The notes beneath the pieces were generated by a model. It did no database searches. It was not told the DNA's origin and worked only from the letters and a program-made list of their open reading frames with translations. Source: Lacrimispora algidixylanolytica (GTDB lineage Bacteria; Bacillota; Clostridia; Lachnospirales; Lachnospiraceae). From it: 64,000 bases of DNA. The position numbers and the translations under genes were made by a program. Below are positions 8,262 to 17,995 of the stretch, in pieces. Location: assembly GCF_003609635.1 (NCBI RefSeq), contig NZ_MCIA01000010.1, positions 1 to 64,000 of the forward strand, in the 5' to 3' direction. Positions within the stretch are counted from its first letter, which is position 1; every line of letters begins with the position of its first letter.

Positions 8262-8579
8262 ATGGCAAGTCAAGTAATGAGAATCACATTAAAGGCATAC
8301 GATCATCAGTTAGTTGATCAGTCTGCAGGTAAGATTATCGACACTGTGAAAAAGACAGGATCTAAAGTGAGTGGACCAGTGCCGTTACCAACCAAGAAGG
8401 AAGTGGTAACTATCTTAAGAGCGGTTCATAAGTACAAAGATTCAAGAGAACAGTTCGAGCAGAGAACACACAAGAGACTCATTGATATCATCACACCAAG
8501 CCAGAAAACTGTTGATGCATTATCCAGATTGGAAATGCCAGCAGGTGTGTACATCGATATCAAGATGAAGAATAAATAA
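8262..8579 (+). CDS. rpsJ: 30S ribosomal protein S10
   Basis: The product is 105 aa; S10 is usually 102-105. It contains the diagnostic [20 protein letters not shown] and [16 protein letters not shown], and ends with the conserved [11 protein letters not shown] region. S10 belongs to the 30S head and doubles as the NusE antitermination factor. I chose the ATG at 8262, which has AGGAGG 9 bases upstream; the next in-frame ATG, five codons later, lacks a site. It is the first gene of the long ribosomal cluster, driven by the promoter at 8001. Confidence 0.97.
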   Translation: MASQVMRITLKAYDHQLVDQSAGKIIDTVKKTGSKVSGPVPLPTKKEVVTILRAVHKYKDSREQFEQRTHKRLIDIITPSQKTVDALSRLEMPAGVYIDIKMKNK

Positions 8580-8759
8580 TCTTCATCAGAAACAATTTAG
8601 GTAATGTCCTGAAGGGTTTTAATATAGAAGCAACACTTTTTTCCTGTAAGGAATCAACATCTCTGCCAGGCAGAGTCATAGTGTTCCACGTATATTGGGC
8701 TGTTCTAGGATGATTGCGAAAGCAATCCGCTGTAGAATTAACAAACAGGAGGTAAAAAC
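8580..8759 (+). promoter_or_regulatory. Structured intergenic RNA between rpsJ and rplC
   Basis: The 180-base gap is far longer than most in this operon. It can fold into AACACT pairing with AGTGTT around an inner CTCTG/CAGAG hairpin (about 8630-8685). A second stem at about 8704-8737 has TTCTA pairing with TAGAA, enclosing GATTGC-GAAA-GCAATC with a GNRA tetraloop. No ORF with a ribosome binding site is present. Its position suggests an RNA-processing or feedback site; that is inference. Confidence 0.5.
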
Positions 8760-9395
8760 ATGAAGAAAGCTATTTTAGCGACGAAGATCGGAATGACACA
8801 GATCTTCAATGAAAATGGAGTATTAACTCCAGTAACAGTTCTTCAGGCTGGTCCTTGTGTAGTAACACAGATCAAGACCGTTGAGAACGATGGTTACAGT
8901 GCAGTACAGGTTGGTTATGTTGATAAGAGAGAAAAACTCGTTAGCAAGCCAATTAAAGGCCATTTTGAAAAAGCTGGCGTTTCTTACAAGAGATTTGTAA
9001 GAGAATTTAAGCTTGAGAATGCTGATCAGTATTCTGTTAAAGACGAAATCAAAGCTGATATCTTCGCTGCAGGCGATAAGATAGATGCAACCGCAATCTC
9101 CAAAGGTAAAGGTTTCCAGGGTGCTATTAAGAGACACGGACAGTCCAGAGGGCCTATGGCTCACGGTTCTAAGTTCCATCGTCATGCTGGTTCCAATGGT
9201 GCTGCTTCTGATCCAAGTAAAGTATTTAAAGGCAAGAAGATGCCTGGACAGATGGGTAACAAGAGGATAACAATCCAGAACCTTGAAATCGTAAGGGTTG
9301 ATATTGAAACTAACCTGATTTTAGTTAAGGGTGCTATCCCAGGACCAAGAAAATCTCTAGTAACAATCAAGGAAACAGTAAAGGCATCTAAATAA
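8760..9395 (+). CDS. rplC: 50S ribosomal protein L3
   Basis: The product is 211 aa starting [20 protein letters not shown]. The central [20 protein letters not shown] with [10 protein letters not shown] is the L3 loop that reaches toward the peptidyl transferase centre; [14 protein letters not shown] follows. Length and ends are normal. AGGAGG lies 8 bases before the ATG. Confidence 0.98.
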   Translation: MKKAILATKIGMTQIFNENGVLTPVTVLQAGPCVVTQIKTVENDGYSAVQVGYVDKREKLVSKPIKGHFEKAGVSYKRFVREFKLENADQYSVKDEIKADIFAAGDKIDATAISKGKGFQGAIKRHGQSRGPMAHGSKFHRHAGSNGAASDPSKVFKGKKMPGQMGNKRITIQNLEIVRVDIETNLILVKGAIPGPRKSLVTIKETVKASK

Positions 9396-9424
9396 TGCTT
9401 TTATAAGAAAGGAGGATCATACAG

Positions 9425-10045
9425 ATGGCAAACGTATCTGTTTACAATATGGAAGGTAAAGAAGTTGGCACATTAGAGTTAAGCGATGCAGTGTTTGGCG
9501 TAGATGTTAATGAACATCTCGTACACATGGCAGTCGTAAGCCAGCTTGCAAATAAGCGCCAGGGAACACAGAAAGCAAAAACACGTGCTGAAGTATCCGG
9601 TGGCGGAAGAAAACCATGGAAGCAAAAGGGAACTGGTCACGCAAGACAGGGTTCTACAAGATCTCCACAGTGGACAGGCGGTGGAGTTGTATTCGCTCCA
9701 ACACCAAGAGATTACACAATCAGACTGAACAAGAAAGAAAAAAGACTTGCTCTTAAATCTGCATTATCAAGCAGAGTAAGCGAGAATAAATTCATTATTG
9801 TTGATGAGTTAAAGTTTGATGAGATCAAAACAAAGAAATTCCAGGCTGTATTAAGCAACTTAAAGGTATCCAAAGCACTTGTGGTTGTTGGTGACGACAG
9901 CACAAACGTAGTATTAAGCGCAAGAAACATTGCTACAATTAAAACTGCTTTTGTTAACACAATCAATGTATACGATATCTTAAAGTACAACACAGTTGTT
10001 GCTACCAAGACTGCTGTTGCAGCAATCGAGGAGGTGTACGCATAA
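9425..10045 (+). CDS. rplD: 50S ribosomal protein L4
   Basis: The product is 206 aa. It contains the L4 signature [19 protein letters not shown], the exit-tunnel loop, followed by [27 protein letters not shown] precedes the start. In other bacteria L4 represses its own operon; no evidence bearing on that is visible apart from the structured gaps nearby. Its stop codon shares one base with the rplW start. Confidence 0.98.
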   Translation: MANVSVYNMEGKEVGTLELSDAVFGVDVNEHLVHMAVVSQLANKRQGTQKAKTRAEVSGGGRKPWKQKGTGHARQGSTRSPQWTGGGVVFAPTPRDYTIRLNKKEKRLALKSALSSRVSENKFIIVDELKFDEIKTKKFQAVLSNLKVSKALVVVGDDSTNVVLSARNIATIKTAFVNTINVYDILKYNTVVATKTAVAAIEEVYA

Positions 10046-10344
10046 TGGCAGATATAAAATATTACGACGTAATTCAAAAACCTGTAGTAACTGAGAAGAG
10101 CATGAACGCTATGGCGTCCAAAAAGTATACATTTATTGTTCACACAGATGCTAACAAGACTATGATTAAAGAAGCTGTTGAGAAGATGTTCCCAGGCACT
10201 AAAGTTGCCAACGTGAACACTATGAACTTAGAAGGTAAGACCAAAAGAAGAGGTACAACTTTCGGTAAGACATCTAAGACAAAGAAAGCGATCGTTCAGT
10301 TAACAGCAGATAGCAAAGAGATCGAAATTTTCGAAGGACTGTAA
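10045..10344 (+). CDS. rplW: 50S ribosomal protein L23
   Basis: The product is 99 aa, with the N-terminal [16 protein letters not shown] and the C-terminal [19 protein letters not shown] typical of L23, the exit-port protein that docks SRP and trigger factor. The ATG overlaps the rplD stop (TAATG), so the two are translationally coupled. The ribosome binding site GAGGAGG lies inside the end of rplD. Confidence 0.98.
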   Translation: MADIKYYDVIQKPVVTEKSMNAMASKKYTFIVHTDANKTMIKEAVEKMFPGTKVANVNTMNLEGKTKRRGTTFGKTSKTKKAIVQLTADSKEIEIFEGL

Positions 10345-10539
10345 AATCGGAACGCTTGGTGGCGCGTGAAACACTAGAAACGGTTATTTCGTTTTTCGTG
10401 TGAAAACGGATACTCCAAACTGAGTGAGGAGTATCTTTTGCACCGTCAGAGAGTAAAACATACAAACAGTCAACCTATGTGATGAACCTTATATCACGAT
10501 AATTAGATACGCCAGGCGGCGTTGAGAGGAGAAATAATC
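10345..10539 (+). promoter_or_regulatory. Structured gap between rplW and rplB with terminator-like hairpin
   Basis: The 195-base gap holds two successive hairpins. The first, near 10370-10401, pairs ACAC and AAACG with CGTTT and GTGT. The second at 10409-10439 pairs GATACTCC with GGAGTATC and is followed by TTTT. The second resembles a weak intrinsic terminator inside the operon. No ORF with a ribosome binding site is present. Confidence 0.5.
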
Positions 10540-11388
10540 ATGGGAATTAAAAAGTATAACCCATATACCCCTTCCAGAAGACACATGACCGGTTCGGATT
10601 TCAGCGAAATCACAAAAGATACACCTGAAAAATCTTTGATTGGTAAGACAATCAAGAAGTCAGCTGGCCGTAATAATCAGGGTAAAATCACTGTTAGACA
10701 TCGCGGAGGCGGCGTTAAACGTAAATTTAGAATCATCGATTTCAAGAGAAATAGCAAAGATGGTATTGTTGCAACTGTAATTGGTATCGAATATGATCCA
10801 AACAGAACAGCAAATATCGCTTTAATCAGCTATGTTGATGGTACAAAAGCCTATATCCTCGCTCCTGCTGGTTTAACAGACGGAATGAAGGTTATGAGCG
10901 GTGAAACTGCAGAAGCAAAAGTAGGTAACTGCTTACCATTAAACAAGATCCCGGTTGGTACTCAGGTTCATAACATTGAGCTCTACCCAGGAAAAGGTGG
11001 TCAGTTAGTTCGCTCTGCTGGTAACGGCGCACAGTTAATGGCAAGAGAAGGCAAGTTTGCAACTCTTCGTTTACCTTCTGGTGAGATGAGAATGGTTCCA
11101 ATTAACTGCAGAGCCAGCATTGGTGTTGTAGGTAATGGTGATCATAACTTAATCAATATTGGTAAAGCCGGTAGAAAACGTCACATGGGATTCCGTCCTA
11201 CAGTCCGCGGTTCTGTTATGAACCCGAATGACCATCCACACGGTGGTGGTGAAGGTAAGACTGGTATTGGCCGTCCAGGTCCAAGTACACCATGGGGCAA
11301 ACCAGCACTTGGCTATAAGACCAGAAAGAAAAACAAGCAGTCTAACAAGTTAATCGTTAGAAGAAGAGATGGAAAAACCGTCAAATAA
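10540..11388 (+). CDS. rplB: 50S ribosomal protein L2
   Basis: The product is 282 aa starting [20 protein letters not shown]. Conserved parts include [40 protein letters not shown] and the C-terminal [16 protein letters not shown]2 is needed for subunit association and peptidyl transfer. I chose the ATG at 10540 with GAGAGGAG upstream; six extra in-frame codons precede it without a site. Confidence 0.98.
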   Translation: MGIKKYNPYTPSRRHMTGSDFSEITKDTPEKSLIGKTIKKSAGRNNQGKITVRHRGGGVKRKFRIIDFKRNSKDGIVATVIGIEYDPNRTANIALISYVDGTKAYILAPAGLTDGMKVMSGETAEAKVGNCLPLNKIPVGTQVHNIELYPGKGGQLVRSAGNGAQLMAREGKFATLRLPSGEMRMVPINCRASIGVVGNGDHNLINIGKAGRKRHMGFRPTVRGSVMNPNDHPHGGGEGKTGIGRPGPSTPWGKPALGYKTRKKNKQSNKLIVRRRDGKTVK

Positions 11389-11407
11389 TTGAAGGAGGTT
11401 AGAATCT

Positions 11408-11689
11408 ATGGCTCGCTCACTTAAAAAAGGACCATTTGCAGATGCACATTTACTCAAAAAAGTAGATGTTATGAACGCAGCAGGACAGAAACAGGTAATT
11501 AAGACCTGGTCACGCCGTTCTACAATCTTCCCACAGATGGTTGGACATACAATTGCAGTTCATGATGGCAGAAAACACGTTCCAGTATATGTTACCGAAG
11601 ATATGGTTGGACATAAACTGGGTGAATTCGTTGCTACTAGAACTTACAGAGGACATGGCAAAGACGAGAAAAAGTCTGGTCGTAAGTAA
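11408..11689 (+). CDS. rpsS: 30S ribosomal protein S19
   Basis: The product is 93 aa starting [19 protein letters not shown], with [19 protein letters not shown] and the basic C-terminus [16 protein letters not shown], as in S19 of the 30S head. GAAGGAGG lies 10 bases upstream. It follows rplB by 19 bases. Confidence 0.98.
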   Translation: MARSLKKGPFADAHLLKKVDVMNAAGQKQVIKTWSRRSTIFPQMVGHTIAVHDGRKHVPVYVTEDMVGHKLGEFVATRTYRGHGKDEKKSGRK

Positions 11690-11761
11690 ATAAAGAAACA
11701 GACTCCCTCCGGGTAGTCCTAAGGACTCCCAAAGGGCGTTATAGTTGAAAGGAGGATTACC

Positions 11762-12148
11762 ATGGCTAAAGGACATAGAAGCCAGATTAAGAGAGAAAGA
11801 AATGCCGAGAAGGACATGAGACCGTCAGCAAAGTTATCCTATGCTAGAGTATCTGTTCAGAAAGCATGTTTCGTATTAGATGCTATCAGAGGCAAGGACG
11901 TTCAGACAGCACTTGGTATTGTACTTTACAATCCCAGATATGCTTCTACTTTAATAGAAAAGTTATTAAAATCAGCATTAGCTAATGCTGAAAATAACAA
12001 CGGAATGGACCCAACAAAGCTTTATGTTGAAGAATGTTTTGCTAACAAGGGACCAACAATGAAAAGAGTAAAACCGAGAGCACAGGGCCGCGCTTATAGA
12101 ATTGAAAAAAGAATGAGCCACATCACGGTTGTGCTTAATGAAAGATAA
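11762..12148 (+). CDS. rplV: 50S ribosomal protein L22
   Basis: The product is 128 aa, with [20 protein letters not shown] and the exit-tunnel hairpin region [19 protein letters not shown]. The 72-base gap upstream from rpsS contains a small AGTCC-TA-AGGACT hairpin (about 11714-11725) inside CCC/GGG arms, then AAAGGAGG before the start. Confidence 0.98.
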   Translation: MAKGHRSQIKRERNAEKDMRPSAKLSYARVSVQKACFVLDAIRGKDVQTALGIVLYNPRYASTLIEKLLKSALANAENNNGMDPTKLYVEECFANKGPTMKRVKPRAQGRAYRIEKRMSHITVVLNER

Positions 12149-12159
12149 GGAGGCAAATA

Positions 12160-12816
12160 ATGGGACAGAAAGTTAATCCACACGGCTTAAGAGTCGGTGT
12201 TATTAAAGACTGGGACTCAAAATGGTATGCTGAAGCTGATTTCGCAGACAACTTAATAGAAGACTATGCGATCAGAAAATTTCTGAAGAAGAGATTATAC
12301 AGCGCTGGCATTTCTCATATTGAAATTGAAAGATCATCTGACCGAGTTAAGGTTATTATCCACACAGCTAAACCAGGTGTTGTAATTGGCAAGGGTGGTT
12401 CTGAAATTGAGAGATTAAAAGTTGAAGTTCAGAAACTTACAGATAAGAAGTTATTTGTTGATATTAAAGAAATTAAAAGACCAGATAAAGATGCTCAGCT
12501 TGTTGCTGAATCTATCGCTCAGCAGTTAGTAAATCGTGTATCATTCCGTCGTGCGTTGAAATCCACTATGGGTCGTTCTATGAAGACTGGTATTAAGGGT
12601 ATCAAAGCTGCAGTTGCAGGCCGTCTTGGCGGTGCAGATATGGCTCGTAGCGAGTCCTACAGCGAGGGAACAATTCCGTTACAGACATTAAGAGCAGATA
12701 TTGACTACGGTTTCGCTGAAGCAGATACAACCTTCGGTAAGGTCGGCGTTAAGGTTTGGATCTATAATGGTGAAGTACTTCCAACTAAAGGAAACAAGGA
12801 AGGGAGAGATAAATAA
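12160..12816 (+). CDS. rpsC: 30S ribosomal protein S3
   Basis: The product is 218 aa starting [19 protein letters not shown]. It has the KH-domain signature [20 protein letters not shown] and the C-terminal [18 protein letters not shown]3 lies at the mRNA entry channel. Its TAA overlaps the rplP start by one base, implying coupled translation. Confidence 0.98.
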   Translation: MGQKVNPHGLRVGVIKDWDSKWYAEADFADNLIEDYAIRKFLKKRLYSAGISHIEIERSSDRVKVIIHTAKPGVVIGKGGSEIERLKVEVQKLTDKKLFVDIKEIKRPDKDAQLVAESIAQQLVNRVSFRRALKSTMGRSMKTGIKGIKAAVAGRLGGADMARSESYSEGTIPLQTLRADIDYGFAEADTTFGKVGVKVWIYNGEVLPTKGNKEGRDK

Positions 12817-13241
12817 TGTTAATGCCAAAAAGAGTTAAACGTCGTAAACAGTTCCGTGGAAACATGGCTGGTAAAGCTTTAAGAGGCAATAAGATCAGCA
12901 ACGGTGAGTTCGGTTTAGTCTCTTTAGAGCCATGTTGGATCAGATCTAACCAGATCGAGGCAGCCCGTGTTGCCATGACTCGTTACATCAAGCGTGGTGG
13001 TAAAGTTTGGATTAAAATCTTCCCGGATAAACCTGTAACAGCAAAACCAGCAGAAACCCGAATGGGTTCCGGTAAGGGCAGTTTGGAATACTGGGTAGCA
13101 GTAGTAAAACCAGGCCGTGTATTATTCGAGATCGCTGGAGTACCTGAAGAAACAGCACGTGAAGCTTTACGTCTTGCTATGCACAAATTACCATGCAGAT
13201 GTAAAATTGCTGCTAAAGCAGATTTAGAAGGCGGTGAATAA
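12816..13241 (+). CDS. rplP: 50S ribosomal protein L16
   Basis: The product is 141 aa starting [15 protein letters not shown], the usual L16 start, with the conserved [20 protein letters not shown] and [19 protein letters not shown]. It overlaps the rpsC stop by one base. A second ATG two codons in is possible but would trim the conserved N-terminus. Confidence 0.98.
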   Translation: MLMPKRVKRRKQFRGNMAGKALRGNKISNGEFGLVSLEPCWIRSNQIEAARVAMTRYIKRGGKVWIKIFPDKPVTAKPAETRMGSGKGSLEYWVAVVKPGRVLFEIAGVPEETAREALRLAMHKLPCRCKIAAKADLEGGE

Positions 13242-13243
13242 CA

Positions 13244-13450
13244 GTGAAAACTAATAAGTATGTAGAAGAATTAAAAGCAAAATCAGTCTCTGAACTGAAT
13301 ACAGAATTAGTAGCTGCTAAGAAAGAACTTTTCAATTTAAGATTTCAGAATGCGACCAATCAGCTTGATAACACAAACAGAATCAAGGAAGTTCGCAAGA
13401 ACATTGCTAGAATCCAGACTGTTATAACTGAGAGAGCAAAGTTAGCTTAA
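13244..13450 (+). CDS. rpmC: 50S ribosomal protein L29
   Basis: The product is 68 aa from a GTG start two bases after the rplP stop. It is helical, with the conserved ELNTELVAAKKELFNLRFQ and RIKEVRKNIARIQTVI of L29, which sits at the exit tunnel beside L23. The AAGGCGG site lies in the end of rplP. Confidence 0.97.
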   Translation: MKTNKYVEELKAKSVSELNTELVAAKKELFNLRFQNATNQLDNTNRIKEVRKNIARIQTVITERAKLA

Positions 13451-13543
13451 ATTGTTATTTCATAAAAGCATGACACACACGAGTGCGTGTAAACTTATAG
13501 ATAGGGCCGATGAGGCCATAAACTCGAAAGGAGAATACCTAAC

Positions 13544-13798
13544 GTGGAGAGAAATCTTAGAAAAACCCGTACTGGTAAGGTTGTAAGTGACAAGATGGAT
13601 AAAACTATCGTAGTTGCTATTGAAGACCATGTAGAACATCCTTTATACGGCAAGATCGTAAAAAGAACGTATAAATTAAAAGCACATGATGAGAAGAATG
13701 ATTGCAACATGGGCGATACCGTAAAAGTAATGGAGACAAGACCACTATCTAAAGATAAGAGATGGAGACTTGTTGAGGTTATTGAAAGAGCGAAATAA
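13544..13798 (+). CDS. rpsQ: 30S ribosomal protein S17
   Basis: The product is 84 aa from a GTG start, with [20 protein letters not shown] and the OB-fold end [28 protein letters not shown] lies 10 bases upstream. The 93-base gap after rpmC has a GGCC-GATGA-GGCC hairpin (about 13506-13518) and no ORF. Confidence 0.97.
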   Translation: MERNLRKTRTGKVVSDKMDKTIVVAIEDHVEHPLYGKIVKRTYKLKAHDEKNDCNMGDTVKVMETRPLSKDKRWRLVEVIERAK

Positions 13799-13821
13799 TT
13801 TACTAGGAAGGAGTAACAGGC

Positions 13822-14190
13822 ATGATTCAGCAGGAGACCAGATTAAGGGTTGCTGATAATACCGGTGCAAAGGAACTTCTTTGCATCCGTGTTATGGGTG
13901 GATCTACAAGAAGATATGCTAGTATTGGTGATATTATCGTTGCCACTGTTAAAGATGCAACACCTGGTGGTGTTGTAAAGAAAGGCGATGTAGTTAAGGC
14001 CGTTGTTGTACGTACTGTAAAGGGCGCACGCCGTAAAGACGGTTCCTATATCAAGTTCGATGAGAATGCTGCCGTAATTATCAAAGATGACAAGACTCCA
14101 AAAGGAACTCGTATCTTTGGGCCGGTTGCCAGAGAGTTAAGAGAGAAGCATTTCATGAAGATTGTTTCCTTAGCTCCAGAAGTATTATAA
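13822..14190 (+). CDS. rplN: 50S ribosomal protein L14
   Basis: The product is 122 aa starting [20 protein letters not shown], with [20 protein letters not shown] and [20 protein letters not shown], all diagnostic of L14, which forms bridges to the 30S subunit. AGGAAGGAG precedes the ATG. Confidence 0.98.
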   Translation: MIQQETRLRVADNTGAKELLCIRVMGGSTRRYASIGDIIVATVKDATPGGVVKKGDVVKAVVVRTVKGARRKDGSYIKFDENAAVIIKDDKTPKGTRIFGPVARELREKHFMKIVSLAPEVL

Positions 14191-14204
14191 GGAGGTGTCG
14201 GACT

Positions 14205-14510
14205 GTGCATAAAATTAAAAGAGATGACCTGGTTAAAGTTATCGCAGGTAAAGATAGAAACAAACAGGGTAAGGTTCTTAATATAGACGCTAAGAACAAT
14301 AAAGTAACCGTTGAAGGTGTTAACATGATTACAAAGCATGTTAAGCCAAGTGCAGGCAATCAGCAGGGCGGAATCGTTCAGAAGGAAGCTGCATTTGATA
14401 TTTCAAACGTTATGCTCGTTGTTAACGGAACAGCAACAAGAGTTGGTTTTGAAGTAAAAGATGGTAAAAAAGTACGTGTTGCAAAAGCAACCGGTAAGGT
14501 AATTGACTAA
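14205..14510 (+). CDS. rplX: 50S ribosomal protein L24
   Basis: The product is 101 aa from a GTG start after AAGGAGGTG. The KOW motif VKVIAGKDRNKQGKVLNID lies near the N-terminus, and KPSAGNQQGGIVQKEA follows, as in L24, an early 50S assembly initiator. Confidence 0.97.
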   Translation: MHKIKRDDLVKVIAGKDRNKQGKVLNIDAKNNKVTVEGVNMITKHVKPSAGNQQGGIVQKEAAFDISNVMLVVNGTATRVGFEVKDGKKVRVAKATGKVID

Positions 14511-14531
14511 TTCGGAGAGGAGGAATAAAAA

Positions 14532-15071
14532 TTGGCTAGATTAAAAGAGACTTACAATACAGAGATCGTAGAAGCTATGATCAAAAAATTTGGCTATAAG
14601 AACGTTATGGAAGTGCCAAAGTTAGATAAGATTGTCATCAATATGGGTATTGGTGAAGCAAAAGATAATGCCAAGGTTTTAGACTCTGCAGTCAGAGATT
14701 TAGAGATTATCTCCGGTCAGAAGGCAGTCTTAACAAAGGCTAAGAAATCAATTGCTAACTTCAAACTTAGAGAAGGTATGCCAATCGGTTGTAAAGTAAC
14801 ATTACGTGGGAAGAGAATGTATGAATTTGCTGATCGTCTGATCAACCTTGCACTTCCTCGTGTACGTGACTTTAGAGGCGTAAATGCCAACGCATTTGAT
14901 GGTAGAGGTAACTTTGCACTTGGTATCAAGGAACAGCTTATTTTCCCTGAAATTGAGTACGATAAGGTTGACAAGGTAAGAGGTATGGACATTATTTTTG
15001 TTACTACCGCTAAGACAGACGAAGAATCCCGTGAACTTTTGACATTATTCAATATGCCATTTGCAAAATAG
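14532..15071 (+). CDS. rplE: 50S ribosomal protein L5
   Basis: The product is 179 aa. The TTG start with GAGGAGG about 8 bases upstream matches the family start MARLKETYN. It contains [19 protein letters not shown] and [21 protein letters not shown]5 binds 5S rRNA. TTG is the rarest start type used in this cluster. Confidence 0.97.
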   Translation: MARLKETYNTEIVEAMIKKFGYKNVMEVPKLDKIVINMGIGEAKDNAKVLDSAVRDLEIISGQKAVLTKAKKSIANFKLREGMPIGCKVTLRGKRMYEFADRLINLALPRVRDFRGVNANAFDGRGNFALGIKEQLIFPEIEYDKVDKVRGMDIIFVTTAKTDEESRELLTLFNMPFAK

Positions 15072-15085
15072 TAGGAGGAATAATC

Positions 15086-15271
15086 ATGGCTAAGACTTCA
15101 ATGAAGATCAAACAGCAGAAACCAGCAAAATTCTCCTCAAGAGAATATAGTCGTTGCAGAATCTGCGGTCGTCCACATGCTTATTTAAGAAAATACGGAG
15201 TTTGCAGAATCTGCTTCCGTGAATTAGCATACAAGGGTCAGATCCCAGGTGTTAAAAAAGCTAGCTGGTAA
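15086..15271 (+). CDS. rpsN: 30S ribosomal protein S14, zinc-binding type
   Basis: The product is 61 aa, the short type (rpsZ form). Two CxxC pairs, CRICGRPH and CRICFRE, bind zinc. The start [18 protein letters not shown] is typical. S14 is one of the last head proteins to assemble. GGAGG lies 8 bases upstream. Confidence 0.97.
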   Translation: MAKTSMKIKQQKPAKFSSREYSRCRICGRPHAYLRKYGVCRICFRELAYKGQIPGVKKASW

Positions 15272-15295
15272 AATTAGGAAGGAGGCAATTTCAAA

Positions 15296-15697
15296 ATGAC
15301 AATGAGCGATCCAATTGCAGATATGCTTACAAGAGTACGTAACGCAAATACTGCCAAACATGATACAGTAGATATACCTTCATCCAAGATGAAATTAGCT
15401 ATTGCTGATATCCTTGTGAAAGAGGGATACGTTAAAAAATATGATATCGTAGAAGACGGTGCATTCCAGTCAATTAGAATCACTTTAAAGTACGGTAAAG
15501 ATAAAAATGAAAAAATCATAACAGGTATTAAGAGAATCTCCAAGCCAGGTTTACGTGTATACGCAAACAAAGAGGAGTTACCTAAAGTACTTGGTGGTTT
15601 AGGAATCGCAATTATCTCCACAAATCAGGGTGTGATTACTGATAAAGTAGCACGTAACATGAATGTTGGCGGAGAAGTTTTAGCATTTGTTTGGTAG
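15296..15697 (+). CDS. rpsH: 30S ribosomal protein S8
   Basis: The product is 133 aa starting [18 protein letters not shown], with the C-terminal [17 protein letters not shown] region of S8. S8 is the translational repressor of the spc operon in E. coli, binding near rplE there. AGGAGG lies 10 bases upstream of the ATG. It ends in TAG, which forms the first bases of the repeated element described next. Confidence 0.97.
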   Translation: MTMSDPIADMLTRVRNANTAKHDTVDIPSSKMKLAIADILVKEGYVKKYDIVEDGAFQSIRITLKYGKDKNEKIITGIKRISKPGLRVYANKEELPKVLGGLGIAIISTNQGVITDKVARNMNVGGEVLAFVW

Positions 15698-15780
15698 GCA
15701 TTGAACACTTAATGAACGTGAGCTGCAGGCGAAGCGTGAGTTTAGTATGAAAGCCGTTCTTCGACCAAAGGGAGAAGAAC
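15695..15780 (+). repeat. Structured intergenic element, copy A (rpsH-rplF)
   Basis: Starting at the rpsH stop, the RNA reads GGCATTGAACACTTAATGA. About 50 bases later comes AAAGCCGTTCTTCGACC and then GAAGAAC. The same pattern, with substitutions, begins at the rpsM stop (copy B, 22148). The 3' hairpin pairs GTTCTTC (15756-15762) with GAAGAAC (15774-15780). Further hairpins follow before rplF: CCCTG/CAGGG at about 15782-15809, and GGAAC-AAAAC-GTTCC at 15831-15845. The function is unknown. Confidence 0.6.
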
Positions 15781-15872
15781 TACCCTGTGAACCGTAGTGG
15801 GAATCAGGGGTTAAGCATCTGAAAACAGAGGGAACAAAACGTTCCTTCCGAGAATTTAAGGAGGTAAACGGC

Positions 15873-16415
15873 ATGTCACGTATCGGAAGAATGCCTATCG
15901 CGATTCCAGCAGAAGTTACTGTAACAATCGCAGAAAATAACAAAGTGACTGTAAAAGGTCCTAAGGGAACTCTTGAGAGAGATTTACCTGTAGAGATGAC
16001 AATCAAAGAAGAAGATGGTCATATCTTAGTTACTAGACCAAATGACTTAAAGAGAATGAAAGCTTTACATGGTCTGACTAGAACACTTGTTAACAATATG
16101 GTTGTTGGTGTTACTAGCGGCTATGAGAAGAAGCTGGAAATCAACGGTGTTGGTTACAGAGCTCAGAAGCAGGGTAACAAATTAATTCTGTCTCTTGGTT
16201 ACTCTCATCCAGTTGAAATGACTGATCCAGAAGGCATTGAAGCCATTATGGAAGGTCAGAACATCATTTTCATAAAAGGTATCGATAAAGAAAAAGTAGG
16301 CCAGTACGCTGCTGAAATCAGAGATAAGAGAAGACCTGAACCTTATAAGGGCAAGGGTATTAAGTATGCTGACGAAGTAATTAGACGTAAAGTTGGTAAG
16401 ACTGGTAAGAAATAA
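15873..16415 (+). CDS. rplF: 50S ribosomal protein L6
   Basis: The product is 180 aa starting [19 protein letters not shown], with [20 protein letters not shown] and the C-terminal [20 protein letters not shown] signature of L6. AAGGAGG lies 9 bases upstream. The 175-base gap before it carries repeat copy A. Confidence 0.98.
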   Translation: MSRIGRMPIAIPAEVTVTIAENNKVTVKGPKGTLERDLPVEMTIKEEDGHILVTRPNDLKRMKALHGLTRTLVNNMVVGVTSGYEKKLEINGVGYRAQKQGNKLILSLGYSHPVEMTDPEGIEAIMEGQNIIFIKGIDKEKVGQYAAEIRDKRRPEPYKGKGIKYADEVIRRKVGKTGKK

Positions 16416-16432
16416 TTAAGGAGGGTGTAAAG

Positions 16433-16801
16433 ATGGTTAGCAAACAGTCAAGAAGCAAAGTTCGCGTTAAAAAGCACAACAGAATTCGTAATCGTTTTGC
16501 AGGCACTGCAGGAAGACCGCGTTTAGCTGTGTTTAGAAGCAATAATCATATGTATGCTCAAATTATTGACGATACAGTTGGTAAGACTTTAGTCACTGCT
16601 TCTACAGTAGAAAAAGAAGTAAAGGCAGAATTAGAGAAAACTAACGACGTTGATGCTGCAGCATATGTAGGTACCATAGTGGCTAAGAGAGCCATTGAAA
16701 AAGGTATCAAGGAAGTTGTCTTTGACAGAGGCGGTTTTATATATCAGGGTAAAGTTCAGGCATTAGCAGACGCAGCAAGAGAAGCTGGTCTGGAATTCTA
16801 A
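16433..16801 (+). CDS. rplR: 50S ribosomal protein L18
   Basis: The product is 122 aa with the [20 protein letters not shown] core and the C-terminal [20 protein letters not shown] of L18, which carries 5S rRNA into the 50S subunit. The N-terminus is basic and AAGGAGGG precedes the start. Confidence 0.98.
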   Translation: MVSKQSRSKVRVKKHNRIRNRFAGTAGRPRLAVFRSNNHMYAQIIDDTVGKTLVTASTVEKEVKAELEKTNDVDAAAYVGTIVAKRAIEKGIKEVVFDRGGFIYQGKVQALADAAREAGLEF

Positions 16802-16821
16802 GTAGAGAGGAGAATGACAGC

Positions 16822-17331
16822 GTGAAACGTACAATTGTTGATGCAAATCAGGTAGAATTAAACGACAGAGTAGTTGCTATCAAGCGTGTATCTAAAACCG
16901 TTAAAGGTGGACGTACCATGAGATTCTCTGCTTTAGTAGTAGTAGGCGATGGTAATGGCCGCGTAGGTGCAGGTCTTGGCAAAGCTGGTGAAGTTCCAGA
17001 AGCAATTCGTAAAGGAAAAGAGGCTGCTGTTAAGAACATGGTTAATGTTCCTATTGATGAAAATAACAGTATTCCCCATGACCTAATCGGAAAATTTGGA
17101 AGTGCAGCTGTACTTTTAAAGAGAGCTTCAGAAGGTACTGGAGTTATCGCAGGAGGTCCTGCTCGTGCAGTAGTTGAGCTTGCAGGAATTAAGAATATCC
17201 GTACAAAGTCTATGGGCTCTAACAATAAAACTAATGTTGTTTTAGCAACAATCAAAGGATTGACTCAGTTAAAGACTCCTGAGGAAGTTGCTAGACTTCG
17301 CGGTAAAACTGTAGAAGAGATTTTAGGCTAA
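16822..17331 (+). CDS. rpsE: 30S ribosomal protein S5
   Basis: The product is 169 aa from a GTG start with AGAGGAG upstream. The dsRBD-like core [20 protein letters not shown] and [20 protein letters not shown] are S5 signatures. S5 contributes to decoding accuracy. Confidence 0.98.
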   Translation: MKRTIVDANQVELNDRVVAIKRVSKTVKGGRTMRFSALVVVGDGNGRVGAGLGKAGEVPEAIRKGKEAAVKNMVNVPIDENNSIPHDLIGKFGSAAVLLKRASEGTGVIAGGPARAVVELAGIKNIRTKSMGSNNKTNVVLATIKGLTQLKTPEEVARLRGKTVEEILG

Positions 17332-17344
17332 GGAGGATAAGAAG

Positions 17345-17527
17345 ATGGCAGATAAATTAAAAATCACATTGGTGAAATCCCCGATCGGTGCAGTTCCGAA
17401 GCACAAAGCAACTGTTTTAGCATTAGGCTTAAAGAAGCTTCATAAAACAGTTGAGATGCCGAATAACGAAGCGGTGAGAGGTATGATCGCCAACGTGCGT
17501 CATTTAGTAAAAGTTGAAGAGATTTAA
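17345..17527 (+). CDS. rpmD: 50S ribosomal protein L30
   Basis: The product is 60 aa with [20 protein letters not shown] and the [16 protein letters not shown] helix typical of bacterial L30. AAGGAGG lies 8 bases upstream, 13 bases after rpsE. Confidence 0.97.
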   Translation: MADKLKITLVKSPIGAVPKHKATVLALGLKKLHKTVEMPNNEAVRGMIANVRHLVKVEEI

Positions 17528-17553
17528 GAAAATACAGTAAGGAGGTGCAAGCG

Positions 17554-17994
17554 ATGGATTTATCAAATTTACAGCCTGCGTTAGGTTCTAAACACAGCAA
17601 TAACTTCAGAAGAGGCCGTGGCCATGGTTCAGGTAACGGTAAGACTGCAGGTAAAGGTCATAAAGGACAGAAAGCTCGTTCTGGAGCTACCAGACCTGGT
17701 TTTGAAGGCGGACAGATGCCTTTATACAGACGTATTCCGAAGAGAGGCTTTACAAATAGAAACTCTAAGACAATTATCGGCATAAATGTAAGCGCTTTGG
17801 ATAGTTTTGAAGACGGTACAGTTGTTACTGTTGAAACATTACTAGAAAGCGGAATCGTTAAGAATCCGCGTGATGGTGTTAAGATCCTTGGAAATGGAGA
17901 ATTAACCAAAAAGCTTACAGTAAAGGTGGATGCTTTCAGCGAAGGCGCAAAAACCAAAATCGTGGCTTTAGGTGGAACCTGCGAGGTGATCTAA
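17554..17994 (+). CDS. rplO: 50S ribosomal protein L15
   Basis: The product is 146 aa starting [15 protein letters not shown], with the Gly/Arg-rich [20 protein letters not shown] arm and [16 protein letters not shown] chose the ATG at 17554 because AAGGAGG ends 8 bases before it; the in-frame GTG at 17545 overlaps that site. secY begins one base after its stop codon. Confidence 0.97.
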   Translation: MDLSNLQPALGSKHSNNFRRGRGHGSGNGKTAGKGHKGQKARSGATRPGFEGGQMPLYRRIPKRGFTNRNSKTIIGINVSALDSFEDGTVVTVETLLESGIVKNPRDGVKILGNGELTKKLTVKVDAFSEGAKTKIVALGGTCEVI

Positions 17995-17995
17995 T

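Noticed and set aside
8043-8277. Open frames in both strands of the S10 leader
   Set aside because: They lack ribosome binding sites, and the region is downstream of a strong promoter and upstream of rpsJ, so it is best read as an untranslated leader.
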